The notes: a model not told the origin generated them from the letters alone. A DNA stretch of 64,000 nt from Devosia sp. 1566 (GCF_004005995.1 NZ_CP034767.1:2666001-2730000); one strand, 5' to 3'; numbered from the stretch's first letter, positions 50,913-62,591 are shown. Numbers and translations are program-made.

Positions 50913-53067
50913 GTCCCCAAGCCGCAAAGACCTTGTCGAACAGCGCCTGCGCTTGCTCATCCTTTTCAAGGGTGATGATCGCATTGCGCCCGGTGCCATA
51001 CACCACTGCCAGATCCATCCACTTTCGGCTGCGCAGTAGGTCCTGGTTGGTGTTGGCATCCTGCTCGGCCGCACTCAGCGCAAACAGGTAGGAATTACCG
51101 ACGACGCGGGCCGAAGCCCCCACCAGCGGCGTTCCGGGCACCAGTTCCTGGTCCTTGAGCAACACGCCCGGCAGCCCCGCAATCGTGCCCCCGATAAAGG
51201 TGTCGCTCACATCGAAATCCACCTCCATCAGGTGGCTCGCGGGCAGGCTCGGATCGGAATTCTTGCGAATGGTCATCTCGACCCCGAGATTGCGCGCCGG
51301 AATATTGGCCTGGCCGATCAGCGTGGGCTGGCCGATCTCGTCGACCCCTTCGCGCCACTCTATCGTGCCCGAGAACGGTACCGCACCGGTGCGGCCATCC
51401 TGGGAGGCTTCCAGCAGCAGCGACTGGCTGCCCGACAGCACGGCCGGGTCGACCGATGCCGCCGGATCATTGAGCGCCACGGCCGCACTAGGGTCTTCCC
51501 CGGGCAGCCGCTCTTCGCCCTTGTCGTCCGCACCACCACCCAGTTCGGGCAGGCTGGTCTGCGTCCCATCGGGAACCACCGGCTCGGGCGTCGGCTCCAG
51601 CCGGTCCTCGGTTTCCAGCGCCTCGAGCGCCGTAGTCGGCTCGGCCGCTGTCTGGGTCGCCGTATTGCCGGGCACTGCCGGTTGGTCGGTCGCGGAAATG
51701 TCGCCATTGGGCGGCACCGGGTCGAGCGTTGGGGTCGTAAGATCAGGTTCTGGCTCGGGCGCTTCGGCAACCGCCGTGCTGGCCTGCCCGAACATCTGGT
51801 TGAGGTCCACATAGCCTTCGCGCCAGGCCCAAAAGCCTGCGCCACCCACGCCAACCAGAAGCACTGCAAAAACGATCAGGAAAATGCTCAGGCCCGTGCC
51901 GCTGCGCGGCTCGCTCACTGGCACGAAGTTGTCGGAATTGTCCTCGCCTGCCCCGCCCGGCAATTCGGCGCGCTCGGGCATGGCAAACATATTGGGCACC
52001 GCCGGCCGGGCCGGGCCCACAGCCACCGGCTCCGTGGGCTCTGCCGGAGTAGCCTGGCTTTCGCCGCGTGCTTCGCGATCCAGGGTCTCGATCGCTCGCT
52101 CGATGGCGCCCTCGGCTTCGCTGGTGTCGGGCTGCGCCGCCTCGACTTCGACTTCGCGCACACTCGACAGTGCCGCTTCAACGGGGCTTGGACCAATGCT
52201 GCTGACGGGTTCGGTGCGGCGGGCAAAATTGAGCAGCGCTCCCCGGCGGGCACCCTCCTCAGCGGCAGGCTTGTCGTCGGCAAACGATTCCGGCTGGTCC
52301 TGAGGCTCCTGCACCGGCGCATCGAGCGGCGCGTCGCTCGGCAACTCGCTCGCGCCTACCGTTTCGGCCTCGGCCTTGCGCGCTCCCTTGGCTCGCCCGA
52401 ACGACGGCAACCAACGCGCCCGTGGCTTGCTGACCTTCTCGGCCGGCTCGGGCTCGCTCTCGCTCTCGGCCACTGGCGTAACCACCGCCTGGGCCTCGTT
52501 TTCGTTGGGAACGGCCACGGGCACGTCGACCGGGCCCTCCTCGCGCACCAACTCTGCCCCGCTCGCCTCAGCGGCATCGGCGATGATGTCTTCGATCGAG
52601 GTGCCGGAGCGCGCTGGGCCATCCGCTTGCGCCTGGGGATAGGCGGGCTGTACCGGCTCAAACGCTGGATAGTTTGGTTGTGCCGGCTCAAAGCGTGGCC
52701 TCAGCTCGAACCGGGGTTGCGGTTCGGGCTCAGGTTCGGGTTCCGGCTCAGGCTGGGGTTCCGGTTCCGGCTCCGGCTCGGGTGCTGCTACCGTTGGCTC
52801 AACCGGTTGCGCCATGGGACGCCCGAACACCGAATCACGCCGCAGCGAAATCACGGCTTCGCTGGCTTCCTGCTCAACCTGCCGGATACAATCTTCCAGC
52901 TGCAGCCGATGCTGCGTTATGTCGCGCGCCGGCAGCGGTGGCTGAATGGCCCGCAACTGGCCCACAAGTGCCGAACGCGCCTTTTCGTAAACCGCACGGC
53001 GAGCCGCGCCATTATTCTCGGGCAATGCCGAGATGGCCCGGCGCAGCAGCTCCTTGTAGTCGGCCAT
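50899..53067 (-). CDS. Large Pro/Glu-rich single-span membrane protein
   Basis: A 722-residue protein. The N-terminal 90 residues are a helical domain (DYKELLRRAISALPENNGAA, ARSALVGQLRAIQPP). A repetitive EPEPEPQPEP stretch and a disordered acidic region follow. One membrane span lies around residues 392-415 (LSIFLIVFAVLLVGVGGAGF). The last 160 residues form a folded domain (GRTGAVPFSGTIEWREGVDE, VDFDVSDTFIGGTIAGLPG). The topology suggests a cytoplasmic N-terminus and a periplasmic C-terminal domain. Related genes occur in Hyphomicrobiales without known function. Confidence 0.75.
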   Translation of the reverse strand: MADYKELLRRAISALPENNGAARRAVYEKARSALVGQLRAIQPPLPARDITQHRLQLEDCIRQVEQEASEAVISLRRDSVFGRPMAQPVEPTVAAPEPEPEPEPQPEPEPEPEPEPQPRFELRPRFEPAQPNYPAFEPVQPAYPQAQADGPARSGTSIEDIIADAAEASGAELVREEGPVDVPVAVPNENEAQAVVTPVAESESEPEPAEKVSKPRARWLPSFGRAKGARKAEAETVGASELPSDAPLDAPVQEPQDQPESFADDKPAAEEGARRGALLNFARRTEPVSSIGPSPVEAALSSVREVEVEAAQPDTSEAEGAIERAIETLDREARGESQATPAEPTEPVAVGPARPAVPNMFAMPERAELPGGAGEDNSDNFVPVSEPRSGTGLSIFLIVFAVLLVGVGGAGFWAWREGYVDLNQMFGQASTAVAEAPEPEPDLTTPTLDPVPPNGDISATDQPAVPGNTATQTAAEPTTALEALETEDRLEPTPEPVVPDGTQTSLPELGGGADDKGEERLPGEDPSAAVALNDPAASVDPAVLSGSQSLLLEASQDGRTGAVPFSGTIEWREGVDEIGQPTLIGQANIPARNLGVEMTIRKNSDPSLPASHLMEVDFDVSDTFIGGTIAGLPGVLLKDQELVPGTPLVGASARVVGNSYLFALSAAEQDANTNQDLLRSRKWMDLAVVYGTGRNAIITLEKDEQAQALFDKVFAAWGQGGN

Positions 53068-53114
53068 AGCTTACTTGGTACTCACAATTGCCGCAGGTGT
53101 TGTATCAAAAACAC

Positions 53115-54404
<1,290 letters not shown>

Positions 54405-54537
54405 GAAAACTTCACTCCACCAATCATGCCGGCGCGGGGGCAACCCAAACCCGGGGGCCCGCGCAACTGTCCGGCGCCGGGTTTGACCATACCCGAATAC
54501 CTGCTAAGTCCGATTGTCCTTACATCACCGAGCGCCG

Positions 54538-55488
54538 ATGACAAAGCCGCCAATAACCCAAAGTCGCGGCATTTCCGCCCGCCTGCTGGACCGCCCCTAT
54601 CTGCTGCTGGTTCTGACCACCATGTTTTGGGGCGGCAATGTCATCGCCGGCAAGCTTGCCGTCGGACATATCGACCCCTTCACCCTCACCGTGCTGCGCT
54701 GGGGCGGCGCCCTGCTGCTGATTCTGCCCTTCGCCCGAACGTCGCTTAAACGCGACTGGCCGGTGATCCGCTCACGTTGGCCCCTCTACTTATTCTACGG
54801 CGCGGTGGGCTATGTTACATTCAATATCCTGGTTTATATGGCGTCCTACCATGCGAGCGGCATCAACATTGCCCTCGAGCAGGTGACAATCAACCTTTTC
54901 GTCATGCTGGCGAACTTCGCCCTCTTCCGCACCCGCGTGCGCCCACTGCAGATCCTGGGCGCGGTACTGACCATTCTTGGCGTGCTGGTCACCGCCACCC
55001 ATGGCGAGATTGGCCGGCTCCTCGCACTCGACATCGGCTTTGGCGACAGTCTGGTCCTGCTCGCCTGCGCCGCTTACGCCGCTTACTCGGTGTCGCTGCG
55101 CTACAAGCCCCCCACTGGATGGATCAGCTTTCTCGTGGCGACCTGTACCGGTGCCTTTGTCGCCGCCATCGCCTACCAGATCGGTTTGGGCGGCGGCATG
55201 GGCGCACTGTTTGCCGCCCTTCCTGCGGTGACGCCCCAGGGGTGGGCCATCGCCCTTTACACCATGGTGCTGCCCTCGATCGTTTCGCAGATGTTCTATG
55301 TGCGCGGCGTCGAGTTGATCGGCGCCAACCGCGCCAGCCTCTTTATCAACCTGATCCCCATCTTTGCCGCCACCTTTGCCGTGCTGGTGCTGGGCGAACG
55401 GCTCGAACTCTACCACATGGCTGCCGCTGCCCTCGTCATCGTCGGCATTGCGCTGGCCGAATGGGGCGCCCTGCGCGCCTTGCGATAG
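54538..55488 (+). CDS. EamA/DMT-family transporter
   Basis: A 316-residue membrane protein with ten predicted spans in two EamA repeats: the first starts LLVLTTMFWGGNVIAGKLAV with DPFTLTVLRWGGALLLILP, the second near SLVLLACAAYAAYSVSLRYK and ends GANRASLFINLIPIFAATFA with VLVLGERLELYHMAAAALVI. Family members export amino acids or other metabolites; the substrate is unknown. ATG 54538 starts the family-like part. Confidence 0.9.
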   Translation: MTKPPITQSRGISARLLDRPYLLLVLTTMFWGGNVIAGKLAVGHIDPFTLTVLRWGGALLLILPFARTSLKRDWPVIRSRWPLYLFYGAVGYVTFNILVYMASYHASGINIALEQVTINLFVMLANFALFRTRVRPLQILGAVLTILGVLVTATHGEIGRLLALDIGFGDSLVLLACAAYAAYSVSLRYKPPTGWISFLVATCTGAFVAAIAYQIGLGGGMGALFAALPAVTPQGWAIALYTMVLPSIVSQMFYVRGVELIGANRASLFINLIPIFAATFAVLVLGERLELYHMAAAALVIVGIALAEWGALRALR

Positions 55489-55497
55489 CACCAACAA

Positions 55498-55526
55498 AAA
55501 AGGCGGGACACGCTGTCCCGCCTTTT
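55498..55526. terminator. Bidirectional terminator between the EamA gene and serA
   Basis: AAAAGGCGGGACA, CGC, TGTCCCGCCTTTT: perfect 13-base arms with an A run and T run serving both strands. Confidence 0.88.
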
Positions 55527-55549
55527 CAACCGTTGAACCCTTAGGGTCC

Positions 55550-57133
55550 TTAGAACCGCAGTGCCTTGGCCTGCTTGACGCCTTCGAGCTGGGCGATTTC
55601 GGCCAGCTGCGGCTCGGACAACGTGCCATCGATCGAAACCAGCGCAATGGCATCGGCACCCGGATCGGTACGGCCCAGGTTGAAGTTGGCGATGTTGATG
55701 CCAAGCTTGCCCAGCAGCGTGCCCAGCCGGCCGATATGGCCCGGCTTGTCCTCATTGGTCACATAAAGCATGGACGGGGTCAGTTCCGCTTCCATGTTGA
55801 TGCCCTTGACCTGGATCACCCGCGGCTTGCCATTGGCGAATACGGTGCCTGCAAGGCTGCGTTCCTGCTTTTCGGTCGCGACCGTCAGCCGGATATAGTT
55901 CTCATAGGCGCCCTGCTGCTCGCGGGTCGTCACCTGCACGGCAATGCCGCGATCCTTGGCGATCTGCGGGGCCGAAACCATGTTGACCTCGCCCATCATT
56001 GGCTTGAGCACGCCATTGAGTGCCGCCGCCACCATCGGCCGCGTATTCATAGCAGCCACATCGCCTTCGAACTCGATGGTGATCGACTTGATCGCGGTTT
56101 CCGTCAGCTGCCCGGCAAACGAGCCCAGCACTTCGGCCAGCTTGATGAACGGGGTCAGCCGCGGCGCTTCCTCGGCCGAGATCGAAGGGAAGTTGAGCGC
56201 ATTGGTGATTTCGCCGGTCATCAGATAGGCCGAAATCTGCTCGGCCACCTGCAGCGCTACATTCTCCTGCGCTTCGGTGGTCGATGCACCCAAATGGGGC
56301 GTGCAGATCACATTGGGCAGCTCGAACAGCGGATTGTTCTGCGCCGGCTCCTCCAGGAACACGTCGAGCGCTGCGCCGGCCACCTGGCCGGACTTCAGCG
56401 CATCATAAAGCGCGGTTTCATCGATGAGACCGCCACGGGCGCAGTTGATGATCCGCACGCCCTTCTTGGTCTTGGCCAGCGTCTCGGCATTGAGAATGTT
56501 GCGGGTGGCTTCGATCAGCGGCGTGTGCAGTGTGATGAAGTCGGCGCGCGCCAGCAAGTCGTCCAGCTCGACCTTTTCGACGCCCATATCCTGCGCCCGC
56601 TCGGGGGTCAGGAACGGATCATAGGCGATGACCTTCATCTTGAGGCCCTGCGCCCGATCGGCAACGATCGAGCCGATATTGCCCGCCCCGATCAGGCCAA
56701 GAGTCTTGTTGGTGACCTCAACGCCCATGAAGCGGTTCTTTTCCCACTTGGAAGCGCGGGTGGACGCGTCAGCCTCGGGCAACTGGCGGGCGAGCGCCAT
56801 CATCATGGCAATGGCGTGCTCGGCGGTGGTGATCGAGTTCCCAAAGGGCGTGTTCATCACGATGATGCCCTTCTTGGTCGCAGCCGGGATGTCGACATTG
56901 TCGACCCCGATGCCAGCCCGCCCGATCACCTTGAGGTTGGTGGCGGCGGCGATGACCTTCTCGGTGACCTTGGTGGCCGAACGGATGGCGAGGCCATCAT
57001 ATTGCCCGATCACCTCGAGCAGCTTTTCCTTGTCCTTGCCCAGATCGGGCAAATAGTCGACCTCGACGCCGTTATCCTTGAAGATTTGCACGGCTGTAGG
57101 GCTGAGTTTGTCGGAAACGAGAACCTTGGGCAT
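55550..57133 (-). CDS. serA: D-3-phosphoglycerate dehydrogenase
   Basis: A 527-residue enzyme, the first step of serine synthesis. It has the Rossmann motif GLIGAGNIGSIVADRA, the active-site region LPNVICTPHLGASTTEAQEN with the catalytic His, and NCARGGLIDETALYDAL. The long form carries an intervening domain and a C-terminal ACT domain (GHIGRLGTLLGKLGINIANF) for serine feedback control. The start at 57133 gives MPKVLVSDKLSPTAVQIF. It lies downstream of serC on the same strand. Confidence 0.96.
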   Translation of the reverse strand: MPKVLVSDKLSPTAVQIFKDNGVEVDYLPDLGKDKEKLLEVIGQYDGLAIRSATKVTEKVIAAATNLKVIGRAGIGVDNVDIPAATKKGIIVMNTPFGNSITTAEHAIAMMMALARQLPEADASTRASKWEKNRFMGVEVTNKTLGLIGAGNIGSIVADRAQGLKMKVIAYDPFLTPERAQDMGVEKVELDDLLARADFITLHTPLIEATRNILNAETLAKTKKGVRIINCARGGLIDETALYDALKSGQVAGAALDVFLEEPAQNNPLFELPNVICTPHLGASTTEAQENVALQVAEQISAYLMTGEITNALNFPSISAEEAPRLTPFIKLAEVLGSFAGQLTETAIKSITIEFEGDVAAMNTRPMVAAALNGVLKPMMGEVNMVSAPQIAKDRGIAVQVTTREQQGAYENYIRLTVATEKQERSLAGTVFANGKPRVIQVKGINMEAELTPSMLYVTNEDKPGHIGRLGTLLGKLGINIANFNLGRTDPGADAIALVSIDGTLSEPQLAEIAQLEGVKQAKALRF

Positions 57134-57237
57134 TTTTGTAGTCCTGAATGGGGTGCGGCCAGCGGCCGGCAAAAAACTGATCGACCCGCCCGTCCCCAGC
57201 CTGAACTTGTCCGGCACCGGCCTGTGAGCCGGGTCTT

Positions 57238-57258
57238 CCCTCCCCTTTGAGGGGAGGG
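57238..57258. repeat. GC-rich palindrome between serC and serA
   Basis: CCCTCCCC, TTTGA, GGGGAGGG. Its sequence is close to the palindrome at 47954, so both may be copies of one dispersed repeat family. It lies in the serC-serA gap and may affect read-through. Confidence 0.55.
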
Positions 57259-57287
57259 ATCGAGGGAGGGGTCGCGCTATTGAGCGA

Positions 57288-58472
57288 CTAAGCCGCGGCG
57301 GCCTTGAGCGCGTTGAGCTCTTCTGCAAAGGCCCAATCGAGCCAGGGCGTCAGTGCCCGCAGGTTCTCGGCATCGATGGTCGAGCCGGCCCAGATACGCA
57401 GACCCGAGGGAGCGTCCTTGTAAGCGCCGATGTCATAAGCCGCGCCAATCTTGTCGAGCCGCGCGACAAGGGCCTTGGCAAACGCCGCCTGCCCCGCATC
57501 GTCGAGCGCCGTAACCGCCGGATCGACGATGGAGAAACACACCGAAGTGTTGGAGCGCGTCGCTTCATCCTTGGCGAGGAACTCGACCCAGGGGGTCTTG
57601 GCCACCCAATCGGCCAGCACGGTATAGTTGGCATCGGCCCGGGCTTGCATGGCCTTGAGCCCACCCTGGGCGAGACCCCATTCCATCGCGTCGATCGCGT
57701 CCTCGATGCACAGCATCGAGGGCGTATTGATGGTGGCAGCCTCAAAGATCTCGCCGATCAGCTTGCCGTTCTTGGTCAGACGGAAGATCTTGGGCAGCGG
57801 GCGCTCGGGCTTGAAGCTCTCGAGTCGCTCGACGGCGCGCGGCGACAGGATCAGCACGCCATGCGCACCCTCACCGCCCAGCGCCTTCTGCCAGGAAAAG
57901 GTCACCACATCGAGCTTGGCGAAATCGAGCTTCTGGGCAAAGGCCGCCGAAGTGGCGTCGCAGATGGTCAGGCCTTCACGGTCCGCGGCGATCCAGTCGC
58001 CATCAGGCACCCGCACACCCGAAGTCGTGCCATTCCAGGTGAAAACCACGTCACGGGCGAAATCCACCTGCCCAAGGTCGGGCAGCTCGCCATAAGGCGC
58101 CTTGATGATCCGCACATCTTCGAGCTTGAGCTGCTTGGACACGTCAGTGACCCAGCCCTCGCCAAAGCTTTCCCAGGCGAGCATGTCGACGCCGCGCGCG
58201 CCCAGCATCGACCACATTGCCATCTCTACGGCGCCGGTATCGGAAGCCGGCACGATGCCGATGCGGTAGTCGGCGGGGACTTCCAGCAGTTCGCGGGTGA
58301 GGTCGATCGCGCGCTGGATGCGCGCCTTGCCGGGCTTGGAGCGGTGCGAGCGGCCCACCAGCGCATTGACCAGCGCTTCAACCGTCCATCCCGGACGCTT
58401 GGCACAAGGGCCCGACGAAAAATTCGGATTAGCCGGTTTCACCGCCGGCGCGGTCAGGGGCATTGCAGCCAT
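57288..58472 (-). CDS. serC: Phosphoserine aminotransferase
   Basis: A 394-residue PLP enzyme, second step of serine synthesis. It is the alphaproteobacterial form: [49 protein letters not shown] (PLP Asp) and [20 protein letters not shown] with the Schiff-base lysine. ATG 58472 is selected because GGGAGGG sits nine bases upstream. It precedes serA with a 154-base gap. Confidence 0.95.
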   Translation of the reverse strand: MAAMPLTAPAVKPANPNFSSGPCAKRPGWTVEALVNALVGRSHRSKPGKARIQRAIDLTRELLEVPADYRIGIVPASDTGAVEMAMWSMLGARGVDMLAWESFGEGWVTDVSKQLKLEDVRIIKAPYGELPDLGQVDFARDVVFTWNGTTSGVRVPDGDWIAADREGLTICDATSAAFAQKLDFAKLDVVTFSWQKALGGEGAHGVLILSPRAVERLESFKPERPLPKIFRLTKNGKLIGEIFEAATINTPSMLCIEDAIDAMEWGLAQGGLKAMQARADANYTVLADWVAKTPWVEFLAKDEATRSNTSVCFSIVDPAVTALDDAGQAAFAKALVARLDKIGAAYDIGAYKDAPSGLRIWAGSTIDAENLRALTPWLDWAFAEELNALKAAAA

Positions 58473-58473
58473 C

Positions 58474-58520
58474 TTCAGCGACCCTCCCAGGTCTATGCGT
58501 CTTGCGTTAGGGCAAGATGT
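58474..58520 (-). promoter_or_regulatory. serC-motif-like leader RNA
   Basis: On the minus strand two hairpins precede the serC start: CTTGC/GCAAG (58501-58516) and GACC/GGTC (58480-58493). The loop of the second contains the Shine-Dalgarno TGGGAGG. A conserved serC RNA motif with hairpins near the start is known in alphaproteobacteria; this leader has the right place and shape. Confidence 0.6.
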
Positions 58521-58803
58521 CCTGAGGCCGCAGATATGCCTGATACCGCTCCGCGTCAATGCCGTTTTGGGAAAAGTGCTGTTCGGGAACCATGTCGAAT
58601 TCAGCTAGGTCCACCATCGATCCCCTCCATCGAGTGATCTTGTTGGGTTCAAAGCGCCGCAGGTTGCGCTCTGGTCTTGCATGCGGGCCTGCACTGGCAG
58701 TAAGGCGTGGCTAGTTTTTGCTGTCCCTCGCCCTGCTCCAACGGCAAGCCGAGCGAGAGACAACTGGGCAGGGCGCGTCGCCTTGCGCATTTTGGATTCG
58801 ATC

Positions 58804-60150
58804 ATGACCCAGACTTCCGCGGCTGCTTCTCCTCAACCAGCCAATTCGCGCTCCCGCGTTCTGCTCGCGAGCCTGGTCGGCACCACGATCGAGTTCTACG
58901 ACTTCTACGTCTACGCGACGGCGGCCGTTTTGGTGTTCCCGCACCTGTTCTTTCCTGCCGGCAATGAGACCACAGCCCTTCTGGCGTCCTTCGCCGTATT
59001 CGGCGCCGCCATGGTTGCCCGGCCGCTCGGCGCTATATTCTTTGGCCATCTCGGGGACAGGAAGGGCCGCAAAACCACATTGGTTGCGGCCCTGCTGACC
59101 ATGGGGCTAGCGACCTTCCTGATCGGGGTCTTGCCGACCTATGCAATGGTCGGCTGGCTCGCGCCGGCATTGCTGGTGGTCCTCCGGCTGGCGCAGGGCT
59201 TTGCGCTGGGCGGGGAATGGAGCGGCGCTGCCTTGGTCGCCACTGAAAACGCACCCAAGGGCAAGCGCGCGCTCTTTGGCACCTTCCCACAGCTGGGCGC
59301 CCCGCTTGGCTTCATCATCGCCAACGGCCTCTTCCTGATCATCGCGGCCATGCTGCCCTCCGATGATCCATCCCGCCCGTCGCTCGCCTTCCTTGACTGG
59401 GGCTGGCGCATTCCCTTCCTGTTTTCAGCCGTGATGGTGGTGGTCGGCCTCTGGGTCCGGCTCAACCTGGTGGAAAGCAGTGCCTTCGAGAAAACGGTCA
59501 AGACCGGCCAGGTCCGCAAGATGCCGCTCGTCACCGTCCTGCAGCAGAATATGCGCGAGCTGGTGCTCGGCACCTTCTACATGCTGGCGACCTATGTGCT
59601 GTTCTACCTGATGACGACCTTCTCGCTGAGCTATGGTCGCGCCGCCATCGACGCCGCCGTGCCGGGGCTTGGCTACCAATATTCGACCTTTGTGCTGATG
59701 ATGATCGTTGGCGTCGTGTTCTTCGGCATCTTCACCCTGGTGTCCGGCCCCTGGGCCGATCGCTTTGGCCGCCGCAAGACGCTGATCTGGGTGACGCTCG
59801 CCATCGCCGTCTTTGGTTTGCTCTGGGTGCCCTTGCTCAACGCCGGCTTTGTCGGCGTCATGGCCTGGCTCATCATCGGCTTTACACTGATGGGGCTGAC
59901 CTTCGGCCCGATGGGCGCGCTGCTGCCGGAGCTGTTTCCCGCCAATGTGCGCTATACCGGCTCTGGCATTTCCTACAATGTCTCCTCGATCCTCGGCGCC
60001 GCCCTCGCCCCCTTTGTGGCTGTGGCCCTGTGGAGTGCCGGCGACGGCAGCCCGTTCTGGGTCGGCGTTTATCTCACCGCCATGGCGGCCCTGACCTTGA
60101 TCGCCCTGCTGCTCGGGCGCGAAACCAAGGATATCGATATCGAGGCTTAA
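58804..60150 (+). CDS. MFS transporter, metabolite:H+ symporter (MHS) type
   Basis: A 448-residue permease with twelve spans. GTTIEFYDFYVYATAAVLVF opens the family; the loop GHLGDRKGRKTTLV is the MFS signature, and RLAQGFALGGEWSGAALVAT is typical of the metabolite/H+ symporter group (shikimate, proline betaine, citrate). A second conserved loop is DRFGRRKTLIW. The substrate is unknown. ATG 58804 fits the family start. Confidence 0.92.
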   Translation: MTQTSAAASPQPANSRSRVLLASLVGTTIEFYDFYVYATAAVLVFPHLFFPAGNETTALLASFAVFGAAMVARPLGAIFFGHLGDRKGRKTTLVAALLTMGLATFLIGVLPTYAMVGWLAPALLVVLRLAQGFALGGEWSGAALVATENAPKGKRALFGTFPQLGAPLGFIIANGLFLIIAAMLPSDDPSRPSLAFLDWGWRIPFLFSAVMVVVGLWVRLNLVESSAFEKTVKTGQVRKMPLVTVLQQNMRELVLGTFYMLATYVLFYLMTTFSLSYGRAAIDAAVPGLGYQYSTFVLMMIVGVVFFGIFTLVSGPWADRFGRRKTLIWVTLAIAVFGLLWVPLLNAGFVGVMAWLIIGFTLMGLTFGPMGALLPELFPANVRYTGSGISYNVSSILGAALAPFVAVALWSAGDGSPFWVGVYLTAMAALTLIALLLGRETKDIDIEA

Positions 60151-60165
60151 GCCCGCAGCCACTAC

Positions 60166-60186
60166 CCGCGGCCATCCTGGCCGCGG
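60166..60186. terminator. Hairpin after the MFS gene
   Basis: CCGCGGCCA, TCC, TGGCCGCGG: perfect nine-base arms with a tiny loop but no T run. It may stop transcription only partly. Confidence 0.4.
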
Positions 60187-60328
60187 CTCCCGACCGGTTT
60201 GCGCTGCACGCCGCTGCAAGGCACAACAGAGGATCGAGGACAGGTGACCCGCCAAATGCAATCGGCGCCCCCAGGGGAGCGCCGAAGCCAAGAGCTGATC
60301 TGTCAAGCGCCTGTGGCGCCCTGAACGA

Positions 60329-61072
60329 TCAGTTGAAGCGGTAGCGCAGCGTCCCGCGCACTTCGTGCAGCCAGTTGTTCTCAGAATGAACATTGGCGGG
60401 GAAGTCGGCGCCATTGTCGAGATCGGCAATGTAAACGCCGCGATAGCCCACATCGGCAACGACGGCACCGAAGTCATAGCCGACGCCGACCATACCGGCC
60501 GCCGCAAAGCTGGTGTTCTCGCCCGATGGAACCGGGAAGCCGTTGGAAGCCTCGATCGAGGATTCGTTGAAGGCCGCACCGGCACCAGCGCCGACATAAC
60601 CAAAGGCGCCACCGGCAGCGTTGTAGCCAAAGCCGTCGCCGCCCAGCGAGAAGTCGTAGTAAACGTTGGCCAGCGCGATGGTGGAGCGCAGCCCCAATTC
60701 GTAATCGCCGGCGTCGCCGGTGGCGATCAGGCCATCATTGGAAACATAGTCGACAGTCGCGTCAAAGCGCAGTCCGGTGCCCGTCTCGAAGCCGAGACCG
60801 GCGCCGACGCTGTAGCCGTAGCCGGCTTCATCAACGGAGAAGGTTTCTTCTTCGGGAGTGACACCGCAGATCACGCAGTCGATGCCATAGGCTTCCTTCG
60901 TCCAGAAGGCATTTCCCGCCGCGCTGCCGCGCAGATAGAACGAGCCCTGCACGCCGTAATCAACGTCCGGGATTTCGACAACAGGCGGGTATTCGGGGAA
61001 GTCGGCCGCCAGTGCGGGGCCGGCGATTGCAGTGGCTGCTGCCACCAGCACCGCAGCGGAAAGCATGCGCAT
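60329..61072 (-). CDS. Outer-membrane beta-barrel protein
   Basis: About 247 residues. A signal peptide ends PALAADFPEYPPVVEIPDVD, followed by alternating strands with aromatic residues (GSFYLRGSAAGNAFW, GYGYSVGAGLGFETGTGLRF, TIALANVYYDFSLGGD, AAGMVGVGYDFGAVVADVG). The last strand is LHEVRGTLRYRFN, ending in aromatic-Arg-Phe-Asn as expected for a BAM substrate. It resembles the small porin-like Omp25/31 group of Hyphomicrobiales. ATG 61072 gives the proper signal peptide. Confidence 0.85.
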   Translation of the reverse strand: MRMLSAAVLVAAATAIAGPALAADFPEYPPVVEIPDVDYGVQGSFYLRGSAAGNAFWTKEAYGIDCVICGVTPEEETFSVDEAGYGYSVGAGLGFETGTGLRFDATVDYVSNDGLIATGDAGDYELGLRSTIALANVYYDFSLGGDGFGYNAAGGAFGYVGAGAGAAFNESSIEASNGFPVPSGENTSFAAAGMVGVGYDFGAVVADVGYRGVYIADLDNGADFPANVHSENNWLHEVRGTLRYRFN

Positions 61073-61195
61073 GATCAAGAAGTCCTTCGGTTGCCACGAC
61101 ACCAGTCGATTGACGCCCAATATCGAACAACATTCTTAAAAGGCGCTTAACCCTGCGGCTTAACCCTAACGATTGGTGATTATCTATCGAAACAA

Positions 61196-61222
61196 GAACG
61201 CCGGCACGGAGCCGGCGTTCTC
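61196..61222 (-). terminator. Terminator after glmM
   Basis: GAACGCCGGC and GCCGGCGTTC, perfect ten-base arms with a five-base loop, 26 bases downstream of the glmM stop; the minus strand continues TTGTTTC. Confidence 0.7.
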
Positions 61223-61247
61223 AACTCGGTTGCGACTGGCGTGTGGC

Positions 61248-62591
61248 CTAGGCGACTGCCTGAATGGCGGCCTCGATTTGCCCCACTGCCGAGGTGACCA
61301 GGGCAGCATCGTCAGCCTCGCCCATCACCCGGATCACCGGCTCGGTACCCGACTCACGGATCACCAACCGGCCCCCGCTCCCCAGCATTGCCTTAGCGTC
61401 GGCCACGGCCTGCATCACCTGCTTGTCCTCGAGCGGCTTGCCGGTCTTGAAGCGCACGCTGCGCAGCAGCTGCGGCACCTTCTCAAAGCGCGTGCACACT
61501 TCCGAAATCGGCAAGGAGCGCTGCTTGAGCACCGCGAGCAGCTGCAGGGCCGCGACCAGCCCATCGCCCGTGGTGGTGAAATCGGAAAGAATGATATGGC
61601 CGGACTGTTCACCGCCCACATTGAAGCCCTTCGTGCGCATGGCTTCAAGCACATATCGGTCACCCACCTGGGTGCGCTCGAGCGTCAGCCCCAGGGAGGT
61701 GAGATAACGTTCAAGTCCAAGATTGGACATCACAGTGGCGACGATCCCGCCGCCCGCCAGCATTTCCCGTTCCATCCAGCTCTGCGCGATCACCGCCATG
61801 AATTGGTCGCCATCCACCACCTGACCCTTTTCGTCGATGATGATGACTCGGTCCGCGTCGCCGTCCAGCGCAATGCCGATATCGGCGCGCACTTCGCGCA
61901 CCTTGGCTGCCACCGCTTCCGGTGCCGTGGAGCCCACCTTGTAGTTGATGTTGAAGCCATCAGGCTCGGCGCCAATGGTGAACACCTCAGCACCCAATTC
62001 CCAAAGGGCAATCGGCGCTACCTTGTAGGCCGCACCATTGGCGCAATCGAGCACGACGCGCAGGCCCGTCAGGTCGATATTCCGTGGCAGGGTGCGCTTG
62101 GCGTATTCGATATAGCGGGTGCGCGCTTCCTCATCGCGATGCGCCCGACCGATGTCGCGGCCATGGGCGAGGAACTGGCTCATGTCTCCGTCGATGAGGC
62201 TCTCGATCTCCGCTTCGACCTCGTCGCTGAGCTTATAGCCATCGGGCCGGAACAGCTTAATGCCGTTGTCGTCATAGGGATTGTGCGAGGCCGAGATCAT
62301 CACGCCGAGATCGGCGCGGAGCGAGCGCGTCAGCATGGCAACGGCGGGTGTTGGCATTGGGCCCAGCAGATACACATCCATGCCCACGGCGGTGAAACCT
62401 GCGGTCAGGGCGTTCTCGATCATGTAGCCAGAGCGCCTGGTGTCCTTGCCGATCACCACGCGATTGCGGTGTTCCCCGCGCACGAATTTCTGGCCCGCTG
62501 CCATGCCCACCTTGAGCGCCAGCTCCGGAGTGAGCTTGCTGCCATTGGCCAAACCGCGAATGCCATCAGTGCCGAAATATTTTCTGGCCAT
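61248..62591 (-). CDS. glmM: Phosphoglucosamine mutase
   Basis: A 447-residue enzyme of the phosphohexomutase family: [14 protein letters not shown] at the start, phosphoserine loop [17 protein letters not shown], metal loop [13 protein letters not shown] and the sugar loop GEQSGH. It converts glucosamine-6-P to glucosamine-1-P for peptidoglycan and LPS. ATG 62591 is the family start. It is downstream of ftsH on the same strand, a frequent bacterial order. Confidence 0.96.
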   Translation of the reverse strand: MARKYFGTDGIRGLANGSKLTPELALKVGMAAGQKFVRGEHRNRVVIGKDTRRSGYMIENALTAGFTAVGMDVYLLGPMPTPAVAMLTRSLRADLGVMISASHNPYDDNGIKLFRPDGYKLSDEVEAEIESLIDGDMSQFLAHGRDIGRAHRDEEARTRYIEYAKRTLPRNIDLTGLRVVLDCANGAAYKVAPIALWELGAEVFTIGAEPDGFNINYKVGSTAPEAVAAKVREVRADIGIALDGDADRVIIIDEKGQVVDGDQFMAVIAQSWMEREMLAGGGIVATVMSNLGLERYLTSLGLTLERTQVGDRYVLEAMRTKGFNVGGEQSGHIILSDFTTTGDGLVAALQLLAVLKQRSLPISEVCTRFEKVPQLLRSVRFKTGKPLEDKQVMQAVADAKAMLGSGGRLVIRESGTEPVIRVMGEADDAALVTSAVGQIEAAIQAVA

